NCBI GenBank assembly: GCA_016182605.1 | Contig: JACPGE010000047.1 | Span: 27,435-91,434, forward strand | DNA: 64,000 bases | Direction: 5' to 3' | Origin: Candidatus Hydrogenedentota bacterium | Lineage (GTDB): Bacteria > Hydrogenedentota > Hydrogenedentia > Hydrogenedentales > JAEUWI01 | Shown here: positions 18,035 to 27,303 of the stretch, piece after piece | How the letters are laid out: each line of letters begins with the position of its first letter | Numbering within the stretch: the stretch's first letter is position 1 | The notes under the pieces: model-generated | The model's input: the letters and a program-made list of their open reading frames with translations, nothing else | Told to the model about the DNA's origin: nothing | The model's database searches: none | Position numbers and translations under genes: made by a program

Positions 18035-20079
18035 GACGCCGTATCGTACTGACCATTCTCAAGAAGGAACTGCTGGACACCATCCGCGACAAGCGCACCC
18101 TGATCATGATGGTGGGCGTACCCATTGTGCTCTATCCCGCGATGATGATCATCAGCATGCAGGCCATGCTCGTGCAACAGACCGGCATGGAGGACCGGAC
18201 CTCCAAGGTCGCGGTGATGGGCGAAGGCGCGGCACAGGTGAAGACCTGGCTCAAGAGCGTGGAGAAGCTCGAGGTGTCGGAACCCGGGGATCCCGCGGCC
18301 GCCTTGTCCTCCGAAGAGATTGACGTGCTGGTGAAAGTGGAAGGCAATCCCGAGGGTGTTGCCAACGGCACAGGCAACGTCCAGATCGCAATCCAGTTCG
18401 ACGGCGCGGAGATCGATTCGCGCAAGGCTTCGGATCGGGTTGAAGACGGGCTGCGCAAGGTCTCGGAAAAACTGCGCGATGCGCGCCTGGCCACCGCTGG
18501 GCTGAAGCCAGACTTCATCGAGCCGTTGAAGTTGAAGACGGAGAATGTGGCGCCGGCCACCAAGACCACCGGCACGATCCTGGGCAGTGTGCTGCCCATG
18601 TTGCTGATTCTCATGATTGCCGTCGGCGCGTTCTATCCCGCGGTGGACGTAACCGCGGGCGAAAAGGAACGCGGCACCTTCGAGACGCTCCTCTCCACAC
18701 CAACGACCAAGAGCGAGATCGTCACTGGTAAATTTCTCACAGTCTTCGCCCTCGCCATGCTCGTCGGACTCCTCAACCTGACCAGCATGGCCGCGACCAT
18801 GGCCTTCATGCTCAATCAATTGTCGAGCCAGCTCGACAAGGCCATCCCCGTGGAGATCCAGTTCCCGCCAATGGCCGCGGTAGCCATGGTGCTGGTCATG
18901 CTCCCCCTGAGCTTCTTCATTACCGCCGTCATGATGTGCATCGCTGTCTTCGCAAAAAGCTTCAAAGAAGCCCAAAACTACGTGACGCCCTTCCTGATGG
19001 TCCTTCTCTTCCCCGCCATGCTCGGCAGCTTCCCCGGGGTCGAACTTACAAACGCCACGCAATTCATCCCCGTTACCAACGTGGTGCTGCTGTTCCGGGA
19101 ACTCCTGACTGGAAGCGTCACCGCCGATCAGTTCTTCTCCGTCTTCATGAGCACCTTCGCCTTCGCCCTGCTCGCGCTGCAATTCGCATCATGGCTCTTC
19201 CAGCGCGAAGAAGTCATCCTCTCCGAAGACAAAGGCTTCCCGCTCTCGCTGAACCGCAAATACTTCCGGCCCCGCGCAAGCATGGGGGCCTCAATGGCGC
19301 TCGGCTACTTCGCCATACTGCTCATTGTCCTCTTCTACCTCGCCTCGCTCGTGCAGCAATGGGATCTCATCTGGGGCCTCTTTATCACCCAGTGGGTCTT
19401 CCTGCTGGCGCCCACGGTGCTCCTGCTGTGGTTTGTAAAGGTCGACCTGAAAGAAGCGCTCAGCCTGCGCCGCCCCCCCTTGGCCGGTCTGCTCGGCACC
19501 GTTTGCATGGCCGCCTCCGCCCTGCCCCTCCTGATCCAGTTCGACATCTATCAAAACAAGGTCTTGCCGGTGCCCAAGGAGTTTGAAGAAGCGTTCGCCC
19601 AGTTGCTTTCCTCTGGAGCTTCCAACACCGGCCTCTTCACCCTGCTCTTTGTTGTGGCCTTCTCCCCCGCCGTCTGCGAAGAGGTGGTCTTTCGCGGCGC
19701 GCTGCTTTCCGGGCTGCGCGAACGCCTCAACCCCTGGGTGGCCATGATCGCCGTGGGGCTGCTTTTCGGCCTCTTCCACCTCTCCATCTTCCGCATCGTC
19801 CCCACCGCGCTGCTTGGCATGGTGCTCACCTACGCCGTGGTGCGCACCGGCTCCCTCTACACCGGCATACTCATGCACTTCATCAACAACGCCGCAAGTA
19901 TTCTCTTGGCCACCGGCAGCGTGCAATCCTGGATCGACGTCTCCGCCCTGGAAAAAGACGGGCTGCCCGCCTGGGCCTTGGCAGGTGCCGCAGCGCTCTT
20001 CGCCGTGGGCGTGATCCTCGTGGAGACCGGCGCCCGCAATAGCAGATCCCCCGCCCCGCCAAGACCCCAATCAGATTAG
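18031..20079 (+). CDS. ABC-2 permease (NatB-like) fused to a CPBP intramembrane protease
   Basis: The product has 682 residues. The N-terminal half is an ABC-2 permease: an initial helix (TLIMMVGVPIVLYPAMMII), a large extracytoplasmic loop, then several membrane helices and the conserved AGEKERGTFETLLSTP segment. The C-terminal ~180 residues are a CPBP (CAAX protease/bacteriocin-processing) domain with motif 1 EEVVFRG, motif 2 FGLFHLS and a later HFINN. These supply the Glu-Glu, His and His/Asn residues of the presumed glutamate-type active site. The fused protease may process a cargo peptide or modulate the transporter (inference). It is translationally coupled to the upstream ATPase gene. 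Confidence 0.88.
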   Translation: MRRRIVLTILKKELLDTIRDKRTLIMMVGVPIVLYPAMMIISMQAMLVQQTGMEDRTSKVAVMGEGAAQVKTWLKSVEKLEVSEPGDPAAALSSEEIDVLVKVEGNPEGVANGTGNVQIAIQFDGAEIDSRKASDRVEDGLRKVSEKLRDARLATAGLKPDFIEPLKLKTENVAPATKTTGTILGSVLPMLLILMIAVGAFYPAVDVTAGEKERGTFETLLSTPTTKSEIVTGKFLTVFALAMLVGLLNLTSMAATMAFMLNQLSSQLDKAIPVEIQFPPMAAVAMVLVMLPLSFFITAVMMCIAVFAKSFKEAQNYVTPFLMVLLFPAMLGSFPGVELTNATQFIPVTNVVLLFRELLTGSVTADQFFSVFMSTFAFALLALQFASWLFQREEVILSEDKGFPLSLNRKYFRPRASMGASMALGYFAILLIVLFYLASLVQQWDLIWGLFITQWVFLLAPTVLLLWFVKVDLKEALSLRRPPLAGLLGTVCMAASALPLLIQFDIYQNKVLPVPKEFEEAFAQLLSSGASNTGLFTLLFVVAFSPAVCEEVVFRGALLSGLRERLNPWVAMIAVGLLFGLFHLSIFRIVPTALLGMVLTYAVVRTGSLYTGILMHFINNAASILLATGSVQSWIDVSALEKDGLPAWALAGAAALFAVGVILVETGARNSRSPAPPRPQSD

Positions 20080-20360
20080 AATCGACGTTGATTTCGGATC
20101 ATCCCCCCCTGGGATCGCCGTTTGTACTCGGCCCCTCCTCTCCCCCTGGGATGATGGAACCGACAAAAGCCTCGCAACGACAACGTCGAGCACCAAGGGG
20201 ACTGTCCTCTTTCCGAGTTTCACGAGGAAAAGGGACTGTCCCCCGCACCGCCAACACGCACGACCCCGCAACGGACGTACTTTTGTCGGCCTCGTCTGGG
20301 ATCGCCGTTTGCACTCGGCAAGACTTACGGAACCGGCCACGCACAAGCCTGAGGACTCCC
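20080..20360. repeat. Intergenic dispersed repeats (GGGACTGT and GGGATCGCCG types)
   Basis: At 20195-20242 lies AAGGGGACTGTCC...AAAAGGGACTGTCCC, matching 10080-10126. The preceding ATGGAACCGACAAAAGCCT is related to sequence at about 10303. A second motif, GGGATCGCCGTTTG(C/T)ACTCGGC, appears twice here and in a related form at about 27376. I see no gene in this stretch. Confidence 0.65.
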
Positions 20361-20550
20361 CCTACACCTCGTTCGCCAGCATCTGTTCCAGGGTCTGCCG
20401 CTCGCGGATCACCCGGTAGTTCCCCGCCCCGTCCCGCAAGACTTCCGCACACACCGGAAACGCATTGTAGTTCTTTGCCGACATGCCAGAGCAGTACGCG
20501 CCCGCGCCATCAATGATCAGCACGTCCCCAATCTCCGCCTCCGGCAGGCT
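20361..20550 (-). pseudogene. Duplicated 3' end of lysA (remnant)
   Basis: These 190 bases align without gaps to 21261-21450, the last codons of lysA, exactly 900 bases away. I count nine differences (about 95% identity). It has no start and cannot make a protein. Identity fades beyond about 20550, at the HepT stop. It lies on the far side of the MntA-HepT module from intact lysA, in the same orientation. Confidence 0.9.
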
Positions 20551-20557
20551 TGCGCGA

Positions 20558-20899
20558 TCATGGCGCCTCGGGAAGGGCCAGTCGCTCCAACTGCGCGATC
20601 AGGGATTGAAGCTGGCCGTCCACGACCGCCCAGATCTTCGGCAACTCAATGCGCGGATAATCGTGTACCAATCGGTGTCGAAGTCCGACAATACGATCCC
20701 AGGGGATCTCGGGATGGACGCTGCGATACTCAGGCGATACCCGTGAGGCCGCTTCGCCAATGACCTGTAGTGCGTAACGCGTGGCAAGTTGCCGTTGAGG
20801 ATCCGAAACAAAGCGCTCCAATTCACCATCCCTGTTGAATTCGACCGCGTGCCTGGCATAGATGAGCATGTCCAGCACATGGGCTTCGTCACGCCACAT
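20558..20899 (-). CDS. hepT: HepT-like HEPN-domain ribonuclease toxin
   Basis: The 113-residue all-helical product begins MWRDEAHVLDMLIYA. The HEPN catalytic motif RX4HXY is intact: Arg74, His79 and Tyr81 in RHRLVHDY. In characterised MntA-HepT pairs the motif Tyr is poly-AMPylated by the antitoxin to silence the RNase. ATG 20897-20899 overlaps the end of mntA by 11 bases, so the pair is coupled. I reject the longer frame from 21028 because its first 43 residues are out-of-frame mntA sequence. The pair sits between intact lysA and the lysA remnant. Confidence 0.88.
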   Translation of the reverse strand: MWRDEAHVLDMLIYARHAVEFNRDGELERFVSDPQRQLATRYALQVIGEAASRVSPEYRSVHPEIPWDRIVGLRHRLVHDYPRIELPKIWAVVDGQLQSLIAQLERLALPEAP

Positions 20900-21203
20900 A
20901 GAGGATCTGCGCGGAGTCGAGGATGTGTTTGCGGCGTATGTAATTTTCGCTGCCCTCAACGGCCCGCTTGTCCACCACATCCACTTTCCGCCCCAGCAAA
21001 CCGCCAAGCGCCGCTTCCAAAGCGCCAAACTTGCTCAGCCACGGACCGGCGTCCTCGTCGCGGAACACCACCAGAAAATCGACATCGCTTTCTGGACTGA
21101 AATCATCCCGCGTTACCGACCCAAAAAGGGCCAGTTCAGCAACCCCGAATTCCCGGCAGATTCTGGCGATAGCTTCCGCAGGAATTTCTATGGCCGTACT
21201 CAT
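20889..21203 (-). CDS. mntA: MntA-like nucleotidyltransferase antitoxin
   Basis: The 104-residue minimal nucleotidyltransferase has the signature GSVTRDDFSPESDVDFLVVF (Gly28-Ser29, Asp40, Asp42). This GSx10DxD pattern is required for AMP transfer in the family. It carries no substrate-binding extra domain. ATG 21203 (MSTAIEI) is taken because the eight residues upstream look non-coding. It precedes and overlaps hepT. It starts about 58 bases downstream of the lysA stop on the same strand, so read-through from lysA could express it. Confidence 0.88.
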   Translation of the reverse strand: MSTAIEIPAEAIARICREFGVAELALFGSVTRDDFSPESDVDFLVVFRDEDAGPWLSKFGALEAALGGLLGRKVDVVDKRAVEGSENYIRRKHILDSAQILYVA

Positions 21204-21261
21204 GATAGGCAAGCGCTCCTGCCTCAAAGTATATCACACACCGGACTCCACGCCCCGCCCC

Positions 21262-22509
21262 CTACACCTCGTTCGCCAGCATCTGTTCCAGGGTCTGCCG
21301 CTCGCGGATCACCCGGTAGTTCCCCGCCCCGTCCCGCAATACCTCCGCACACACCGGAAACGCATTGTAGTTTTTCGCCGACATGCCAGAGCAGTACGCG
21401 CCCGCGCCATCAATAATCAGCACATCCCCAATCTGCGCCTCCTGCAGACTGCGCGCTTTCGGCGTCTCGGGATCGCCCGGCGCAGGCGTGAGGATGTCCC
21501 CGCTTTCGCAGCAATGCCCCACCACCAGATAATCCACCACCTCGCCCACGCGCCCATCCTGCGTCGCCAGCGCGATCGGGTGCTGCGCGCCATAAAGACT
21601 CGGCCGCAATATCTCCGTCATCCCCGTGTCGGCCTTGATAAACCGGTAGCCTTCCGCACCCGTATGCACCACGTCCATCACCCGGCTCAGAAGCGCCCCG
21701 GCATTCGCCACCAAAAAAGTCCCCGGCTCAATCTCAAGATGCAGTTTGCGCCCGTGCGTCTGCGCGAAGGCCTCGAAACGCGGCACCACCGCCCGCCCTA
21801 TCGCCTGCATGTCCGCCGGCTTCTCTTCGGGCATGCGCGCAATCTTGTAGCCGCCACCCAGGCTCAGACGCGTCACCTCCGGCAGGCGTTCCGCTATTTC
21901 GAGCGCCATGCCCGCGCAGTGCACCCATGTCTCCGGGTCGGACCCGGAACCGATGTGGGTGTGCATGCCGGTGATGCGCAGCCCGTGCTCCGTTGCAAGA
22001 GCCCGCACCTCGGGCAACAACTCATGCCAGATCCCAAAGCTCGAAGAAGGCCCCCCCACATTCGTCCGGTTGCTGTGCCCCGAACCCAGCCCGGGATTGA
22101 TACGCACGGAGACTTCCGCACCCGGAAAAATCGCGCCGTAGGCCCGAAGCTGATTCAGCGAACACGCGTTAAACAGCACGCCCTTTGATACGAGTTCCTG
22201 GAGGTTCTTCGGCAGTTCCTGCGCCGTGATCTGGATGCGATCCGCCGGTATGCCCGCGCGCAGTGCCCGCTCCGCTTCATAGCCGCTGCTCGCGTCCATA
22301 TGCAGCCCGGATTCGTGAAAAAGGCGCAGCACCGCCGCTGTCGGCAGGGCCTTCATCGCATAACGCACCGTCAACCCAAACGCATTGGGGAAAGCAAGGG
22401 CGCTGGAGGCCATCTCCCAGAGACGCGCCGCGTCATAGACAAAGAGGGGAGTGCCATAGGTGGCGGCAAGTTCACGGGCTTCGTCGAGGCTGAGGAACGA
22501 TGGGTGCAT
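21262..22509 (-). CDS. lysA: Diaminopimelate decarboxylase
   Basis: The 415-residue PLP enzyme of fold type III makes L-lysine from meso-DAP. The PLP lysine is Lys53 in VRYAMKALP. A Gly-rich phosphate loop appears in LSLGGGYKI, and the catalytic Cys is in HCCESGDIL. The C-terminal beta domain is complete. Its last ~190 bases are duplicated at 20361-20550. It diverges from radA; the 300-base gap between them (22510-22816) should carry both promoters, but I see no convincing boxes or riboswitch. Confidence 0.95.
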   Translation of the reverse strand: MHPSFLSLDEARELAATYGTPLFVYDAARLWEMASSALAFPNAFGLTVRYAMKALPTAAVLRLFHESGLHMDASSGYEAERALRAGIPADRIQITAQELPKNLQELVSKGVLFNACSLNQLRAYGAIFPGAEVSVRINPGLGSGHSNRTNVGGPSSSFGIWHELLPEVRALATEHGLRITGMHTHIGSGSDPETWVHCAGMALEIAERLPEVTRLSLGGGYKIARMPEEKPADMQAIGRAVVPRFEAFAQTHGRKLHLEIEPGTFLVANAGALLSRVMDVVHTGAEGYRFIKADTGMTEILRPSLYGAQHPIALATQDGRVGEVVDYLVVGHCCESGDILTPAPGDPETPKARSLQEAQIGDVLIIDGAGAYCSGMSAKNYNAFPVCAEVLRDGAGNYRVIRERQTLEQMLANEV

Positions 22510-22816
22510 GGGGCAAGCCTTTATTCGGATGCGGGTTGGCGGGACATTGGACGGCCTAAACCGCCATTTCGGGGCAGGAGCCTAACACACCCCGGCCTGC
22601 GGGTGCACATTTTCCCTTCGGAATAACCCCTAAATTGTGCGTCGCCAGTCCTTTATGTTAAGGTTAGCCAGAGACGGAATGGCCGTCTCCCCTACTTCTG
22701 CAATGCTATGCACACCATGGGAAACTGGGCACGATTGAAGACCCCTGACTGGAGGCCGGAGAAGACCCCCCGTGCGCTTGGCGGGCATGCCCCCGCCCAA
22801 AGCCCGGAGTGCCGCC

Positions 22817-24178
22817 ATGTCTAAGGCAAAATCCGAGTTTCTCTGCGAATCCTGCGGTGCCGTGAGCCCCCGCTGGGCCGGCAAATGCCCCGATTGCCAG
22901 GAGTGGAACACGATGGTGGAGCATGTGGTGGAGGAGAAAGGCAAGCACGAGCGCGCAAGTATCGTGCGCAACGCAAAACCCATCCCCGTGACCGACGGCG
23001 CCACGGCACCCCCCGCGCGCATGCGCACCGGCATCGCGGAGATGGACCGCGTCCTCGGCGGCGGTATCGTGCCGGGTTCGCTCACGCTGGTCGGTGGCGA
23101 TCCAGGCATCGGCAAATCGACCCTCATGCTCCAAATCTCCCAGCGCATCGCCGAGTCCGTGGGGCCCGTGCTCTACGTCTCCGGCGAAGAATCGTTCACT
23201 CAGGCTCAACTGCGCGCGCGGCGCCTCGGCGTCGCGACAGCCCGCCTCATGATTCTCACCGAAACGGCCGTGAACGCCATCTCCCGCACCATTCGCGAAG
23301 GCAACTTCGCCTTCGTCGTTATCGATTCCATCCAGTCCGTCTACTCCCCCGACGTCGGCGCCGTGCCCGGCAGCGTGAGCCAGGTGCGCGAATGCGCCTG
23401 CGAATTCCTGCGCGTGTCGAAGGGCGAAGACGTGCCCATCTTTCTCGTCGGCCACGTGACCAAAGACGGCGCCATCGCCGGTCCACGCATGCTCGAACAC
23501 CTCGTCGACACCGTCCTCTACTTCGAGGGCGAGGGCAAGCAGGCCTTGCGCATCCTGCGCACCACCAAGAACCGCTTCGGCTCCACCAACGAAATCGGCG
23601 TCTTCGAAATGCGCGACACCGGCCTCCACGAAGTCGCCAACCCCAGCGCACTCTTCCTCAACGAGCGCCCCGAGGGCGTGAGCGGCTCGGTCGTCTTTCC
23701 CAGCATCGAGGGCACCCGGCCCCTCCTCGTCGAAGTGCAGGCACTCGTGGGCGACGCCCACGCAGGCTCCCCCCGGCGCACCGTCACCGGCATGAACCCC
23801 AACCGCATCTCGCTCATCCTCGCCGTGCTCGAAAAACACGCCGGCCTCCACTTCTCCGATCGCGATGTCTTCGTCAATGTGGCTGGGGGCGTTAAACTGG
23901 ACGAACCTGCGGCAGACGTCGCGGCGGCGCTTGCCCTCGTCTCCAGCTTTCGCGGGGTGCCAGTGCTGGAGCACGTGGTGGCCTTTGGGGAGATTGGGCT
24001 CGCGGGCGAGATCCGCGCGGTGGACATGGCGCGTCAACGCGTGGCGGAAGCGGCCAAATTCGGATTTCAGGCCGGATTGGTTCCAAAAGCCTCCGCGCGG
24101 GATATACAGCAGGACGGGTTTGAAGTGTGGAGCGTGGCCGCCGTCGCGGATGCGCTACCCTTGGCCATGGAGGTTTAG
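22817..24178 (+). CDS. radA: DNA repair protein RadA
   Basis: The 453-residue RecA-like ATPase acts in branch migration during recombination. It has an N-terminal C4 zinc finger (Cys10, 13, 24, 27), Walker A GDPGIGKS (94-101), Walker B region FVVIDSIQSV, the RadA signature KNRFGSTNEIGVF, and a C-terminal Lon-like domain (DVFVNVAGG...). ATG 22817 follows CCGGAG seven bases upstream; the longer frame adds 15 residues. One base separates it from disA, so the two form an operon, a common pairing. Confidence 0.95.
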   Translation: MSKAKSEFLCESCGAVSPRWAGKCPDCQEWNTMVEHVVEEKGKHERASIVRNAKPIPVTDGATAPPARMRTGIAEMDRVLGGGIVPGSLTLVGGDPGIGKSTLMLQISQRIAESVGPVLYVSGEESFTQAQLRARRLGVATARLMILTETAVNAISRTIREGNFAFVVIDSIQSVYSPDVGAVPGSVSQVRECACEFLRVSKGEDVPIFLVGHVTKDGAIAGPRMLEHLVDTVLYFEGEGKQALRILRTTKNRFGSTNEIGVFEMRDTGLHEVANPSALFLNERPEGVSGSVVFPSIEGTRPLLVEVQALVGDAHAGSPRRTVTGMNPNRISLILAVLEKHAGLHFSDRDVFVNVAGGVKLDEPAADVAAALALVSSFRGVPVLEHVVAFGEIGLAGEIRAVDMARQRVAEAAKFGFQAGLVPKASARDIQQDGFEVWSVAAVADALPLAMEV

Positions 24179-24179
24179 A

Positions 24180-25262
24180 ATGGCACGTAAACGCAAAAAG
24201 ACATCGGACGAGGCCTTCCGCGATGCATTGCTGGTCGTGGCGCCGGGCACCCTGATCCGCGAGGCCGTCAGCGCCATCATCCAGAGCGGCACCGGCGCGC
24301 TCCTCTGCTTCGGCGAGCCCCGGCGGCTGCTCAACCTTTCGGAAGGCGGCGTCATGCTCGACGAACCGGTGACCCCGCAAATCCTCTACGAACTCTCCAA
24401 AATGGACGGTGCGATCCTCCTGGACGAAACCGGCACGCGCATCCTCTCCGCGAACCGCTTCCTGAAACCAAACGCAAAAATTCACAGCGACGAAACCGGC
24501 ACGCGACACCGCACCGCCCAGCGCCTCGCCGCCCAGGCGCAGTGTGTCGTCATCGCCGTCTCCCAGCGCCGCTCCAGCGTCACCCTCTATTGCCACGACA
24601 AGCGCCACGTCCTCGACACCATCTCCACCCTCATGAACAAGGCCATGCAGGCCGTCGCCACACTCGAAAAATACATGAGCGTGCTGCACCAGGCCATGCA
24701 GGAATTGACCACCCGCGAATTTCAGGACGTCGTTACTATTTTCGACGTGTGCAAAGCCATTCAGCGCACGGAAATGGTCGTCCGCATCGCAAAGGAAATC
24801 GAACCCTATATCCTCGAACTGGGCACCGAAGGCCGCCTCATCGATCTACAGCTTCGCGAACTGCTCCTCCCCGTCCAGGAAGCCAAGCTCGTCGTGAAAG
24901 ACTACGCCCGCGACAAACCCGGCGCCTCCGGCAAAACCGCCCTGGATAAAGTCAGCGTCATCCCGCAACAAGACCTGCTCCACCTCGGCAATATCAGCCA
25001 GGCACTGGGCTATGGCCCCAACCTGCGCAGCATCGACACCTACCTGTCCCCCCGGGGTTACCGCGTGCTGACCGCGACGCACCGCCTGCAGCCCCAGATC
25101 ATCGAAAACCTCGTCATGCGCTTCGGCAGCCTCCAGGCCGTCATGCGCGCGCCGAAGGATGACCTGGTGGAGGTCGACGGCGTCGGCGAAGTCCTCGCGG
25201 AACGCGTGCGCGTCAGCCTGAACCTCCTGCGGAACCAACTGGTGGTGGATGAACGGAGATAA
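24180..25262 (+). CDS. disA: DNA integrity scanning diadenylate cyclase DisA
   Basis: The 360-residue enzyme makes c-di-AMP from two ATP. The DAC domain motifs DGA (76-78) and GTRHRTA (107-113) are present. A central helical linker and a C-terminal HhH DNA-binding domain (DDLVEVDGVGEVLAERVR) complete the family layout. DisA scans DNA and is inhibited by branched structures and by RadA in Bacillus, which fits the radA-disA pairing. It ends two bases before pyrK. Usual family length is about 355. Confidence 0.95.
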   Translation: MARKRKKTSDEAFRDALLVVAPGTLIREAVSAIIQSGTGALLCFGEPRRLLNLSEGGVMLDEPVTPQILYELSKMDGAILLDETGTRILSANRFLKPNAKIHSDETGTRHRTAQRLAAQAQCVVIAVSQRRSSVTLYCHDKRHVLDTISTLMNKAMQAVATLEKYMSVLHQAMQELTTREFQDVVTIFDVCKAIQRTEMVVRIAKEIEPYILELGTEGRLIDLQLRELLLPVQEAKLVVKDYARDKPGASGKTALDKVSVIPQQDLLHLGNISQALGYGPNLRSIDTYLSPRGYRVLTATHRLQPQIIENLVMRFGSLQAVMRAPKDDLVEVDGVGEVLAERVRVSLNLLRNQLVVDERR

Positions 25263-25264
25263 TC

Positions 25265-26056
25265 ATGCCTTACCTCAGCGAGTGTGAAGTCACCTCTCAC
25301 CATGAACTGTCGCCGGGACACTACCGCCTCGTGCTGCACTGCCCGGAGATCGCGCAAGACGCGCAGGCCGGCCAGTTCTGCATGCTCGAAGTGCAGCAGG
25401 GCTACTACCCCTTCCTGCGCCGCCCCATGTGCTTCGAACGCATCTTCAAAGACAGCGTCTCGATCCTCTACAAGATCGAAGGCGAAGGCACACGGCTGCT
25501 CTCGGCACTTTCGCCCGGACAGTCGATCAATGTGCAGGGGCCTCTGGGCAAACCCTTTCCGCTGGAGGCAAACCACGCGCGCCACATCATGGTGGCGGGC
25601 GGCATCGGCATCGCACCCTTCCCCGCGCTCGCCGAGGCCATCATCGCGAAACTCGGGGTCACCCCGGAGATCATCATCGCCGCGCGCACGGACTCCATGC
25701 TCCTGTGCGAACGGGAATTTCAACAGATGGGTTGCAAAATCCATCTCGCCACCGACGACGGTTCCGCAGGGCAAAAGGCTTTCGCCTCGGAGGTCCTGCG
25801 CGCCCTCGCGCCCGGACCCGATACCATCGCCTACTGTTGCGGACCCATGCCCATGATGAAGGCCACGCACCGCGTGTGCGAAGATCTCGGCGTACGCTGC
25901 CTCGCCTCCCTTGAAGCGGAAATGGCCTGCGGCGACGGCGTCTGCCTCGGCTGCGTGGTGGAGGCCAAAGTGGAGATCGAAGCGGAGCGCATGGTGCGCG
26001 TCTGTTACGACGGTCCGGTCTTCGATTCTGCATTGATCAACTGGGACAACTACTGA
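25265..26056 (+). CDS. pyrK: Dihydroorotate dehydrogenase electron transfer subunit PyrK
   Basis: The 263-residue iron-sulfur flavoprotein passes electrons from class 1B PyrD to NAD+. FAD binding is indicated by RRPMCF. NAD binding is indicated by GGIGIAPFPAL and CGPMPMM. The C-terminal [2Fe-2S] cluster ligands are in MACGDGVCLGC and a later VC. The ribosome-binding site GGAGAT overlaps the disA end. pyrD follows 27 bases later, forming the expected PyrDK pair. Confidence 0.95.
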   Translation: MPYLSECEVTSHHELSPGHYRLVLHCPEIAQDAQAGQFCMLEVQQGYYPFLRRPMCFERIFKDSVSILYKIEGEGTRLLSALSPGQSINVQGPLGKPFPLEANHARHIMVAGGIGIAPFPALAEAIIAKLGVTPEIIIAARTDSMLLCEREFQQMGCKIHLATDDGSAGQKAFASEVLRALAPGPDTIAYCCGPMPMMKATHRVCEDLGVRCLASLEAEMACGDGVCLGCVVEAKVEIEAERMVRVCYDGPVFDSALINWDNY

Positions 26057-26083
26057 GCGCAAGCACAGGACAGAGATTACATC

Positions 26084-27013
26084 ATGCCGGCTAATTTACA
26101 GGTAAACGTGGGCGGTCTCCTTATGAAGAACCCCGTGACCGTGGGCTCCGGAACCTTCGCCTATGGCCAGGAATACGACCGCTACTTCGATGTCTCGCGG
26201 CTCGGCGCCGTCACCACGAAAAGCCTCTCCCTCAAGCCCCGCGCGGGCAACAAACCCCCGCGTCTGGTGGAAACGCCGTCCGGCATGCTCAACGCCATCG
26301 GCCTGCAAAACGTCGGCATCGACGTCTACCTGCGCGAGAAGGCGCCCTGGCTGCGCAACAAGGGCTGCACCATCATCGGCAACATCTACGGCTACAGCCC
26401 GGAAGAATATGCCGAGCTTGCGCGCCGCCTCGAAGCCGAAGGCGCCGCGGACGCCATCGAAGCCAACCTCTCCTGCCCCAACGTCCACGATGCCCGAACC
26501 GCACGCGGCTGCACCCTCGTCGCCCAGGACCCACAGCAGGTCACTGCCTACACCCAGGCCATCCGCGCCGCCACAAAGCTCCCACTCTTCATCAAGCTCA
26601 CCCCCAACGTCCTCGACATCGCCGAGCCCGCCCTCGCCGCAGAAGCCGCCGGCGCAGACGGCATCGCCATCATCAACACCCTCCTCGGCATGGGCATCGA
26701 CCCCGAAACGCGCCGCCCCATCCTCTCCAACATCGTCGGCGGACTCAGTGGCCCCGCCATCCGGCCCGTCGCCGTTAAAATGGTCTGGGACGTCGCCAAA
26801 GTGGTCAAGATTCCCATCATCGGCATGGGCGGCATCTGCACCGCCGCAGACGCCCTGCAATTCATCCTCGCCGGCGCCACCGCCGTCGCCGTCGGCTCCT
26901 ACTCCTTCCGCCAGCCCGATGCCTCCATGAAAGTCATCGAAGGCCTCGCCGAATACTGCGAACGCCACAGCGTCGCCAACATCACCGAACTCATCGGCGC
27001 CATGAAAGTCTAG
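26084..27013 (+). CDS. pyrD: Dihydroorotate dehydrogenase, class 1B catalytic subunit
   Basis: The 309-residue FMN enzyme oxidises dihydroorotate to orotate. Recognisable parts are GSGTFAYG, KSLSLKPRAGN, the active-site loop NLSCPNVH with the class 1 catalytic Cys, IKLTPNV, and the phosphate-binding GGLSGPAIRP and GMGGICTAADAL. It requires PyrK encoded immediately upstream. The stop codon is followed without a gap by repeat element A (27014). Confidence 0.96.
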   Translation: MPANLQVNVGGLLMKNPVTVGSGTFAYGQEYDRYFDVSRLGAVTTKSLSLKPRAGNKPPRLVETPSGMLNAIGLQNVGIDVYLREKAPWLRNKGCTIIGNIYGYSPEEYAELARRLEAEGAADAIEANLSCPNVHDARTARGCTLVAQDPQQVTAYTQAIRAATKLPLFIKLTPNVLDIAEPALAAEAAGADGIAIINTLLGMGIDPETRRPILSNIVGGLSGPAIRPVAVKMVWDVAKVVKIPIIGMGGICTAADALQFILAGATAVAVGSYSFRQPDASMKVIEGLAEYCERHSVANITELIGAMKV

Positions 27014-27303
27014 CCCGGATAAATCACGGGCTCCAAACGATGTAGTCAGAACGCAGGTTCACACATATCGTTGCCTCAACTTCAAGTCTGAGAATCACAA
27101 TCAGCCCGTGATTTAGCCTGCCCACTGAACGCCAGCACCATCGTCACGCTGAGCATAAATCACGGGCTCCAGCCGACGGAGACATAACTCCCACTCACAC
27201 TTGTTGTTGCCCAAACCTTGGATCCGGAAATAACAGACAGCCCGTGATTTAGCCTGCCCAGTGAACGCCAGCATCGACGTTGCGCTGAGCATATTTCACC
27301 ACG
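27014..27303. repeat. Two tandem copies of an inverted-repeat element (AAATCACGGGCT family)
   Basis: Copy A (27014-27156) and copy B (27157-27303) each have a left arm AAATCACGGGCT and a right arm AGCCCGTGATTT (27103-27114; 27239-27250) enclosing about 70 bases. A conserved tail, GCCTGCCCA(C/G)TGAACGCCAGCA, then a segment ending CGCTGAGCAT, follows. The arms are perfectly complementary in both, while the interiors differ strongly. A third copy, inverted, is at 39579-39731. No ORF is inside. Confidence 0.8.

Noticed and set aside
22510-22816. Lysine riboswitch for lysA
   Set aside because: The divergent gap shows no L-box-like conserved helices that I can trace by eye.
27014-27303. Integron attC-like sites
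   Set aside because: Constant arms around variable interiors look similar, but the GTTRRRY/RYYYAAC core sites are absent and no integron integrase is in the window.
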